A DNA stretch of 64,000 nucleotides, taken from positions 3,400 to 67,399 of the forward strand of contig NZ_KQ058836.1 of NCBI RefSeq assembly GCF_000982955.1, written 5' to 3'. This document shows positions 58,137 through 64,000 of the stretch, piece by piece. The DNA comes from Micromonospora sp. HK10. GTDB taxonomy: Bacteria > Actinomycetota > Actinomycetes > Mycobacteriales > Micromonosporaceae. Position 1 is the first letter of the stretch. Every line of letters begins with the position of its first letter. Made by a program: the position numbers and the translations under genes. The notes beneath the pieces are model-generated. The model was not told the origin of the DNA and ran no database searches. It saw only the letters and a program-made list of their open reading frames with translations.

Positions 58137-59281
58137 CAGCTCGCCGCCTCTCCGCCGATCGCCGCCCCGGTCAGCTCCCCGTAGCGGCGTACCACCTGCT
58201 GGCTGGTCCGGATGTCGGTCGTGCCCTCGGCGATGCCGGTGAGCGGGGCGGCCCCCGCGGTGACCATCGCGTGGAACGCGACCAGTTCCTGCTCGAACGC
58301 CTCGGTCACCGACCGGTACGCGGCCCGCCGCTCGCCGCCGCCGTGCTCGTCCACCACGGTCAGCGTGGTGGGCGCGTTGAGCAGGTACGGCGAGGGGAAC
58401 ACCAGCTCCAGCGAGCCGCGGGCATGGTGCAGGGTGACCGTCTCCCGGTACGCGGGGTAGTCCGGCAGGTTGAGCCACCGGATGCCGTAGCGCGCCCCGC
58501 CCGGCAGCCGCCCGCTGATCTCCACCGACGGCTCGGCCGGCCCGTGCGGGGCGAGCGGCCAGGTGGCGACCTGTTCCACGGTGGCCGGCGCCCCGGTGAA
58601 GAGCCGCAACAGCGACAGGTCGTGCGAGATGCTGTTGATCAGGATCTGGTAGAGGGCGCGGGCCCCCGGGTCGGCGCCGACGGCGGCGTCGAGCAGCGCG
58701 TGGTCGGCGGCGGTCAGCCGGGCCACCTCGTCGACCGGCAGGTCGCCGGGGGCCGGCGGCAGGTTGGCGAAGCGCAGCTGCCGGTCACCGCCGGCGTGCA
58801 GCACGGTCACCTCCACGGCGTGCACCCGCGCCGCGCCGCCGAGCTCGGCCAGCAGCCGTCCGGCCTCGGCCACCGCCGGGTCGTACTGCTTCATGTAGCC
58901 GACCATCAGCGCCGGGGCGCCGGCGCCCAGCTCGGCCAGGCGGGCGGTCTCGGCGACGGTGTAGGCCAGCGGCTTCTCGCAGAGCACCGGCAGGCCGGCG
59001 CGCAGCGCCAGCGCGGCCAGTTCACCGTGCGAGCCGGAGGTGGCCAGCAGCACGGCGTCGCAGCCGCCGTCGGTCACCAGCCGGGCCGCGTCGGTGTGCC
59101 GGCGGGCGGGTTCGACGCCGTACCGGTCGCCCAGCTCGGCCACCCGGGCCGGGGACAGGTCGGCCAGCGCGACGATCTCGAACAGGTCGGCGCGGCGTTG
59201 CAGCAGCGGCAGGTGCACGGTGCGGGCGATGACGCCCAGCCCGGCCACCGCGATCCGGATCCGCTTGCCCGGCTCGGTCAT
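58136..59281 (-). CDS. Gfo/Idh/MocA family NAD(P)-dependent sugar dehydrogenase
   Basis: 381 residues. The N-terminal Rossmann domain reads IRIAVAGLGVIARTVHLPLL, then VLCEKPLAYTVAETARL with the catalytic-region EKP motif; the C-terminal domain has ILINSISHDLSLLRLF with the S-H-D pair of the family active site. It oxidises or epimerises a sugar or cyclitol hydroxyl. ATG 59281 overlaps the isomerase gene stop (ATGA). With the isomerase upstream it suggests oxidation-isomerisation of the released sugar. Confidence 0.92.
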   Translation of the reverse strand: MTEPGKRIRIAVAGLGVIARTVHLPLLQRRADLFEIVALADLSPARVAELGDRYGVEPARRHTDAARLVTDGGCDAVLLATSGSHGELAALALRAGLPVLCEKPLAYTVAETARLAELGAGAPALMVGYMKQYDPAVAEAGRLLAELGGAARVHAVEVTVLHAGGDRQLRFANLPPAPGDLPVDEVARLTAADHALLDAAVGADPGARALYQILINSISHDLSLLRLFTGAPATVEQVATWPLAPHGPAEPSVEISGRLPGGARYGIRWLNLPDYPAYRETVTLHHARGSLELVFPSPYLLNAPTTLTVVDEHGGGERRAAYRSVTEAFEQELVAFHAMVTAGAAPLTGIAEGTTDIRTSQQVVRRYGELTGAAIGGEAAS

Positions 59282-60186
59282 CGCAGCGCCTCCTCGAGCC
59301 AGCGGAGGTTGGCCTGCTGGTCGGCCCGGATCCGGTCGAGCGCCCCGCCCTCGGGGGCGTCCTGCTCGATCACCAGCCAGCCGGTGTAGCCGATCTCGTC
59401 GAGGCCGGCGAGCACCCCGGCGAGGTCGACGTCGCCACGGCCCAGGGCGCAGAAGCCGCCGGCGGCGACCACGTCCATGAGCCCGCCGCCGGCGGCCCGG
59501 ACCCGGGCGTGCGCGGCGACGTCGGCGTCCTTCAGGTGCACCTGCCCGATCCGCCCGGCCCAGCGGTGCAGCGCGGCCACCGGGTCGCCGCCGGCCAGCG
59601 TGAGGTGCCCGGTGTCCAGGCAGATGGCGATGTCGGTCAGCTCGAGCAGCCGGTCGGCCTCCGCCTCGGTCTCCACGTCGGTGCCGAGGTGGTAGTGGAA
59701 CACCGGTTCCAGGCCGCGGTCGCGGCACCGGTCGGCGGCCTGCTGCACCCGGGCCGCGAAGTCCGGCCAGGCCGCGGCGGGCAGCGCCGAGGCCAGGTCG
59801 GTGGGGGTGCCCGGCCGGGCCATCCGGGCCGGGTTGCCGGGGCAGGCCAGCGTCGGCCGGGGTGTGAACCGGGCGTCGTCGGCCGGCGCGGCGGTGAACA
59901 CGTCGAGCGCGGCGTCGAGCTGGGCCAGGTCGGCGGCGAAGCCGGCCGGGTCGGCGAAGCGCAGGTCGACCCAGCCGCCGGCCAGCCCGATGCCGGCCGT
60001 GGCCAGCCGTCCGGCGAGGGCCTCGCCGGCGCCGAGGTAGCCGATCGGGCCGGAATCCACCCCGGTGTAGCCGTCGCGGGCCAGGTCCGCGAGCAGATCG
60101 TCGGGGCCGACAGGTGCGTCGGCCGTCCGGTAGATGCCGTAGTTGACGGGGGCGCCGGCCACCCGGGTGCGTCCGGTCAGCTGCAC
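59278..60186 (-). CDS. Sugar phosphate isomerase/epimerase-type TIM barrel (IolE-like)
   Basis: 302 residues. GTG 60186 has GGAGGTGAT seven bases upstream and overlaps the previous gene by ten bases. Family motifs are DGYTGVDSGPIGYLG, EPVFHYHLGTDVETEAE, ICLDTGHLTLAGGDP and IGQVHLKDAD, matching xylose-isomerase-like AP_endonuc_2 enzymes such as IolE (dehydratase) and sugar epimerases; the metal Glu/Asp/His set is present. It is thought to act on a keto-sugar or inosose-like product of the adjacent dehydrogenase. Confidence 0.9.
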   Translation of the reverse strand: MQLTGRTRVAGAPVNYGIYRTADAPVGPDDLLADLARDGYTGVDSGPIGYLGAGEALAGRLATAGIGLAGGWVDLRFADPAGFAADLAQLDAALDVFTAAPADDARFTPRPTLACPGNPARMARPGTPTDLASALPAAAWPDFAARVQQAADRCRDRGLEPVFHYHLGTDVETEAEADRLLELTDIAICLDTGHLTLAGGDPVAALHRWAGRIGQVHLKDADVAAHARVRAAGGGLMDVVAAGGFCALGRGDVDLAGVLAGLDEIGYTGWLVIEQDAPEGGALDRIRADQQANLRWLEEALR

Positions 60187-61385
60187 AGTGCGATCACCTC
60201 CATGCGGTGGGACTCCAGGACGTGCAGCCCGTCGCCGGCCGGCAGCAGGCACCGGTCGCCGCGGACCAGCCGGTGCCGCCCGTCGGGGTAGGCCAGCAGC
60301 GCGCCGTCGGCGTCGAGCACCAGCAGCTCGTCGCCGAGGCGCAGCAGCAGCGGCCCGTCGGGGGCGGCGGAGACGGCGGTACGGCCGACGCGCAGCGCGT
60401 CCAGCACGGCGTCGCCGGGCGGGGTGTCGCCGCCGGCGAGGACCCAGGTGGTGGGGGAGCCGGGCAGTGCGTCGTCGCCGGGGCGGTGGAAGTCGCTGCC
60501 GCCGATCGCCACCACGTCCGGCCGCCAGGCCCGGGCCCACGCGAGGGGGGCGCCCCAGGTGCGGTCCCACCAGCCGGAGTGCCACACCTCGACCAGCGGG
60601 GTGCGCTCGGCCAGCGGCTGGCGCCAGGCGCAGTCGCCGCCGAGCGGGTGGTTGATCGACATCAGCCCGCCGTCGCGCCGGGCGGTGCCGAGCCATTCGT
60701 CGGGGGGCCGCCGGAAGTCGACCCAGCGCACCGGGCCGAACACGTTGGCGTGCCCCCGGTCGGTGGTGACCTCCTGGCCGGGCAGCAGGGTGATGTCGTA
60801 GCGGGCGGCGGCGGCCGGCAGCCACGGGTGGTGGCTGACGGTGTTGTGGTCGGTGACGGCGAGGAAGTCCAGGCCCCGGTCGGCGGCGAGCGCGGCCAGC
60901 TCGTCGATGGTGGAGCTGCCGTCGCTGTGCACGGTGTGCGCGTGCAGGTCGCCGGCGAGCCAGCGCCGGCCGTCGACGGTGGGCAGGTCGCGGCGGGGCG
61001 GCCGGTCCGGGCGGGGTGGCGCCGCGGGTGCGGGTGGCGCGGGCGGCGGCGTGCCGCTGGTGGTGGCGGTCACCTCGTAGTCCAGCCCGTCGGGCGGGAT
61101 GCGGTGCAACCGCAGCAGCACCTGCCACTCGCCGGGTTCCAGCTCGCCCGGCAGGTAGCCGGGGGTGGCCCAGTCGGCGGTCACGGTGTAGCCGTCGCGG
61201 GCACCCCCCGACCAGCCGCGGAAGCCGGCCGGGCCGACGCAGCCGAGGTCGAGCACCCCGGCCTGGCGCGGGTAGTCCAGCCGGACGGTGAGCGCGGCGG
61301 TGCCGGGCGCGACGGTGACCGGCAGGGTCCGGAGCACGTCGTCGGCGCGGTCCTGCAGGGTCCACCTGCCCCGGTGCACGACCAC
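60177..61385 (-). CDS. CehA/McbA-like PHP-domain metallohydrolase
   Basis: 402 residues. GTG 61385 has GGAG six bases upstream, three bases beyond the ATPase stop. An N-terminal beta-sandwich (about 1-135) precedes the PHP domain: WLAGDLHAHTVHSDGSSTID, FLAVTDHNTVSHHP, LLPGQEVTT, INHPLGGDCAW and IGGSDFHRPGDD, supplying the trinuclear metal ligands. Relatives hydrolyse phosphodiesters or carbamates (CehA). Its place in a mannoside operon suggests cleavage of a phosphate ester or phosphodiester on the imported compound. Confidence 0.88.
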   Translation of the reverse strand: MVVHRGRWTLQDRADDVLRTLPVTVAPGTAALTVRLDYPRQAGVLDLGCVGPAGFRGWSGGARDGYTVTADWATPGYLPGELEPGEWQVLLRLHRIPPDGLDYEVTATTSGTPPPAPPAPAAPPRPDRPPRRDLPTVDGRRWLAGDLHAHTVHSDGSSTIDELAALAADRGLDFLAVTDHNTVSHHPWLPAAAARYDITLLPGQEVTTDRGHANVFGPVRWVDFRRPPDEWLGTARRDGGLMSINHPLGGDCAWRQPLAERTPLVEVWHSGWWDRTWGAPLAWARAWRPDVVAIGGSDFHRPGDDALPGSPTTWVLAGGDTPPGDAVLDALRVGRTAVSAAPDGPLLLRLGDELLVLDADGALLAYPDGRHRLVRGDRCLLPAGDGLHVLESHRMEVIALCS

Positions 61386-61387
61386 GG

Positions 61388-62635
61388 TCAGCTCCGGGCG
61401 GCGACGCCCGCGCGGGGCGCCGGCACGCCGGCGGGCGGGGCGGCGGTGACCAGGTTGCCGTCGCGGTAGAGCAGCGACCGGCCGGGGCGGGGCACCACCC
61501 AGCCGGTGTCGCCCGGCTCGGGTTCGCTCCCTTCCGGCACGACCACCTGCACGCTGGTCCGGCCCGCGCCCGCGCCCGTGTCGCCGGCCGCGAGGCCCGC
61601 GCCGGGCCCGTCGCCGCCGTCCGGGCCGGCGTCGCCATCCGGGCCGGCGCCGCCGTCCGGGGCGTCGGCCGCGTCCGGGTCGTCGGCGGGTACGTCCAGC
61701 GAGACCAGGGAGACGCTGCCGAGGTTCTCCACCACCACGACCTCGCCGGTCAGCGCGCCGTCGACCGGGCTCGCGGAGTAGTCGAGGTATTCGGGGCGCA
61801 CCCCGTAGACCAGCCGCTCCCCGTCGGTGACCCGGTCCCGGGCGTCCTCGGGCAGCGGTAGCCGGGCCCGGGCCACCGCCAGTTCCTCGCCGTGCACGCG
61901 GGCGGCGATCAGGTTCATCGGGGTGGAGCCGATGAAGCCGGCGACGAAGGTGTTGGCGGGGCGGCGGAACACCTCGGTGGGGGTGCCGACCTGCCGGATC
62001 CGGCCGCCCTCCATCACCGCGATCCGGTCGGCCAGGGCGAGCGCTTCGGCCTGGTCGTGGGTGACGAAGACGGTGGTGACGCCGAGTTCCCGTTGCAGCC
62101 GCTTGAGGAAGGTACGGGCCTCCAGCCGCAGCCGGGCGTCCAGGTTGGACAGCGGCTCGTCGAGCAGGAACACCTGCGGGTGGCAGGCCATCGCCCGGGC
62201 CAGGGCGACGCGCTGCTGCTGGCCGCCGGAGAGCTGCCCGGGGCGGCGCTCCAGCAGGCCGGCCAGGCCCAGCTCGTCGGCGGTCTCGCCGGCCTTGCCG
62301 GCCCGGCTGCGCCGGTCGACCTTCTTGATCCGCAGCGGGTAGGCGATGTTGTCCCGCACCGTCATGTGCGGGAAGAGGGCGTAGTCCTGGAAGACCATGG
62401 CCACGTCGCGCCGGCCGGGCGGCAGGTTGGTGACGTCCCGCTCGCCGATCCGCACGCTGCCGCCGGAGGCGACCTCGAGGCCGGCGATGGTGCGCAACAG
62501 GGTGGTCTTGCCGCAACCGGACGGGCCGAGCAGGGCGAAGAACTCGCCGTCGGCGATCTCCAGGTCGAGGGCGTCCAGGGCGCGTACCCCGCCGGGGTAG
62601 ACCTTGGTCAGCTCGCGCATGGTGATGGCGGACAT
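61388..62635 (-). CDS. Sugar ABC transporter ATPase (MalK/UgpC/MsmK type)
   Basis: 415 residues; the ATG shares one base with the permease stop (TGATG). Walker A GPSGCGKTT (37-45), Q-loop VFQDYALFPHM, signature QLSGGQQQRVALARAM and Walker B VFLLDEPLSNLDARLR are all canonical. The C-terminal TOBE/MOI domain carries an extra Asp/Gly/Pro/Ala-rich stretch at about residues 316-360 (with GGAGPDGDAGPDGGDG) before it resumes at TSVQVVVPEG. The ATPase is encoded in the operon, though such ATPases can be shared by several sugar importers. Confidence 0.94.
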   Translation of the reverse strand: MSAITMRELTKVYPGGVRALDALDLEIADGEFFALLGPSGCGKTTLLRTIAGLEVASGGSVRIGERDVTNLPPGRRDVAMVFQDYALFPHMTVRDNIAYPLRIKKVDRRSRAGKAGETADELGLAGLLERRPGQLSGGQQQRVALARAMACHPQVFLLDEPLSNLDARLRLEARTFLKRLQRELGVTTVFVTHDQAEALALADRIAVMEGGRIRQVGTPTEVFRRPANTFVAGFIGSTPMNLIAARVHGEELAVARARLPLPEDARDRVTDGERLVYGVRPEYLDYSASPVDGALTGEVVVVENLGSVSLVSLDVPADDPDAADAPDGGAGPDGDAGPDGGDGPGAGLAAGDTGAGAGRTSVQVVVPEGSEPEPGDTGWVVPRPGRSLLYRDGNLVTAAPPAGVPAPRAGVAARS

Positions 62636-63513
62636 CAGCGCTTGATCCCTCCGTGGAAGCGGAACCCGTACCGGCTGCTGACGAAGACGAACATGAGCGC
62701 CACCGGCAGCGAGTAGAGCAGCGAGAAGGTGGAGAGCAGGCGCAGGTCGGCCTGCCCGCCCTCGGTGTAGAGGGTGTACATGATCACCGCGGCGGGGGCC
62801 TTGTCCGGCCCGCGCAGGAGCAGGAACGGCACCAGGAAGTTGCCCCACACGTTGGCCACCGCCCACACCCCGACGGTGGCCAGGCCGGGGCGGACCAGCG
62901 GCACCACGATGTGCCGCATGATCTGCAACGGGCTGGCGCCGAAGACCCGGGCGGACTCCTCGTAGGACGTCGGGGTGGAGTCCATGAAGTCCTTGAGGAT
63001 GAAGATGGCCGCCGGCAGCAGCCCGCCGCTGAGGATCAGGATGACGCCGAGCCGGGAGTCGATCAGGTTGAGCCGGAAGGCCAGCTCGAACAGCGGCACC
63101 ATGGTGGCGGTGCCGGTGACGATCGACGAGAGCAGCAGCAGCCCGTAGAGCAGCGCGTCGCGGCCGGGCACCCGGACCCGGCTCAGCGCGTACGCGGCGA
63201 GCGCGGCGAAGGCCACCACCAGGACGGCGGTGCCGGCGGCCAGGTAGACCGAGTTGAGCAGCGAACTCAGCGCGTACGGGTTGTCCAGCAGGGCGCGGAA
63301 GTTGTCCAGGGTGAACGCCGGCAGCGAGGCGGTGACCGTCGGGGTGTCGTCGAACGGGGCGGTGGCCAGCCACAGCAGCGGCAGCGCGAAGAAGCCCAGC
63401 ACGACGCAGAGGAAGGTGTAGCGGCCGACCTGGGCGAGCAGGTGGCGGACCGCGACGGCGGGCCGGTCGCCGGTCGGCTCGGTGCTGGATGCGGTGGTGG
63501 CCGTGCTGGTCAC
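62635..63513 (-). CDS. Carbohydrate ABC transporter permease (MalG-like)
   Basis: 292 residues; GTG 63513 overlaps the previous stop (GTGA). Six membrane helices and the cytoplasmic EAA loop YEESARVFGASPLQIMRHIV are visible, and the C-terminal FRFHGGIKR is the usual MalG-type end. It forms the sugar pore with the preceding permease. Confidence 0.94.
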   Translation of the reverse strand: MTSTATTASSTEPTGDRPAVAVRHLLAQVGRYTFLCVVLGFFALPLLWLATAPFDDTPTVTASLPAFTLDNFRALLDNPYALSSLLNSVYLAAGTAVLVVAFAALAAYALSRVRVPGRDALLYGLLLLSSIVTGTATMVPLFELAFRLNLIDSRLGVILILSGGLLPAAIFILKDFMDSTPTSYEESARVFGASPLQIMRHIVVPLVRPGLATVGVWAVANVWGNFLVPFLLLRGPDKAPAAVIMYTLYTEGGQADLRLLSTFSLLYSLPVALMFVFVSSRYGFRFHGGIKR

Positions 63514-64000
63514 GCCGCCTCCTTCCGCCGGCCCAGCATGCGCAGGTAGACCAGCGCGATGACCAGGTTGATCAGCAGCATGACGAACGAGATGGCGGCG
63601 CCGAAGCCGAGTTCGCCGCCGGAGAGCGCCACCTTGTAGACGTAGACGGGCAGGATCTCCGAGCGCTGCTCGGGCCCGCCCGCGGTGATCAGGAACGGCG
63701 CGAAGTCGTTGAACGTCCAGAGGCTGATCAGCAGCAGGTTGGTCAGCACGTGGCCGCGGATGTGCGGGAAGACCACGTCGCGCAGCTGCTGCCAGGTCGA
63801 GGCGCCGGCCAGCCGCGCGGTCTCCAGGTGCGAGCGGGGGACGTTCTCCAGCGCGGCGGCGTAGAGCATCATCGAGAACGCGGTGCCGCGCCAGGTGTTG
63901 AAGACGATGATCGACAGCATCGGGTGGTCGAGCAGCCAGGCCGTCCCGGGGATGCCGAGCAGCGCGTTGAGCGTGCCGGCGTCCCGGTCGAGCAGGGCGA
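63510..64000 (-). CDS. Carbohydrate ABC transporter permease (MalF-like), N-terminus beyond window
   Basis: The last 160 or so residues are visible; the reading frame runs out of the window. The EAA loop reads HLETARLAGASTWQQLRDVV and the following hydrophobic stretch VLTNLLLISLWTFNDFAPFL is family-typical. Its stop overlaps the next permease start (GTGA). The binding-protein gene of this importer should lie just beyond the window edge. Confidence 0.92.
   Translation of the reverse strand, partial: ALLDRDAGTLNALLGIPGTAWLLDHPMLSIIVFNTWRGTAFSMMLYAAALENVPRSHLETARLAGASTWQQLRDVVFPHIRGHVLTNLLLISLWTFNDFAPFLITAGGPEQRSEILPVYVYKVALSGGELGFGAAISFVMLLINLVIALVYLRMLGRRKEAA

Noticed and set aside
53196..58184. 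A 1662-codon open frame on the plus strand spanning two leftward genes and the gap between them
   Set aside because: It is antisense to the membrane hydrolase and the GH38 mannosidase, runs across a real terminator, and its product is a Gly/Arg/Pro/Gln-rich sequence typical of GC-rich antisense frames.

Overview
The window is very GC-rich actinobacterial chromosomal DNA. Nearly every codon ends in G or C, GTG and TTG starts are common, neighbouring genes overlap by 1 to 4 bases, and an F420/PPOX-type oxidoreductase, an LtrA protein, a FurA-KatG pair and a secreted M4 protease are present. The gene set and style fit a Micromonosporaceae member (Micromonospora-like); this is inference, because the window contains no rRNA or tRNA. 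I see no prophage, insertion sequence, CRISPR array or origin.

Region 1 (1-20265) is the most striking part: a divergent catabolic gene cluster around an IclR regulator. Leftward from the IclR gene run a CitE-like CoA-ester lyase, a metal-dependent cyclase/hydrolase, two MmgE/PrpD proteins, a DUF3891 protein, a PPOX-fold flavin protein, an EthD-like ferredoxin-fold protein and a diverged PrpD-like protein cut by the window edge. Rightward run a complete five-part branched-chain-type ABC importer, a third full MmgE/PrpD, an Asp/Glu-racemase-fold protein, an FAD_binding_2 flavoprotein, a dihydropyrimidinase-like amidohydrolase and a CaiB-type CoA-transferase, then a secreted tannase/feruloyl esterase. 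Four copies of one 17-base palindrome (GTTCCGC-N3-GCGGAAC core) lie at the IclR promoter, the importer promoter and on both sides of the esterase promoter. They tie extracellular ester cleavage, uptake, ring or amide opening, CoA activation and C-C cleavage into one predicted regulon. The substrate is unknown to me, and I do not recognise this gene combination as a described pathway.

Region 2 (20266-28714) holds stress and detoxification units: a quinone-oxidoreductase-like protein, MsrA, a TetR regulator, a CGNR regulator divergent from an alpha/beta hydrolase, an azoreductase plus SMR pump with a TetR repressor sharing three operators, and an SGNH hydrolase divergent from another TetR gene.

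Region 3 (28715-42224) has secreted enzymes (a GH43 lipoprotein, an M4 metalloprotease with a long C-terminal extension, a lipase-like hydrolase), a DksA-type zinc protein coupled to an MreB-like ATPase, a lone KhtT N-terminal domain, a PucR-type regulator, a polyprenyl synthase with a helical partner, a YnfA membrane protein and small enzymes.

Region 4 (42225-52729) is dominated by metal and redox sensing: GlsB-type membrane protein, VOC protein, ArsR-phosphatase fusion, two further ArsR proteins (one coupled to an SRPBCC protein), FurA-KatG, a TMEM175-like channel, a DDAH-like hydrolase, an Rrf2 regulator with tandem operators divergent from an NmrA-like oxidoreductase, and LtrA.

Region 5 (52818-64000) holds a 752-residue membrane hydrolase and then a tightly coupled leftward operon: two sugar ABC permeases (the first cut by the window end), a MalK-type ATPase, a CehA/McbA-like PHP phosphoesterase, a sugar isomerase, a Gfo/Idh/MocA dehydrogenase and a GH38 alpha-mannosidase, ending at a strong hairpin. 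It probably imports and dismantles a mannosylated compound.
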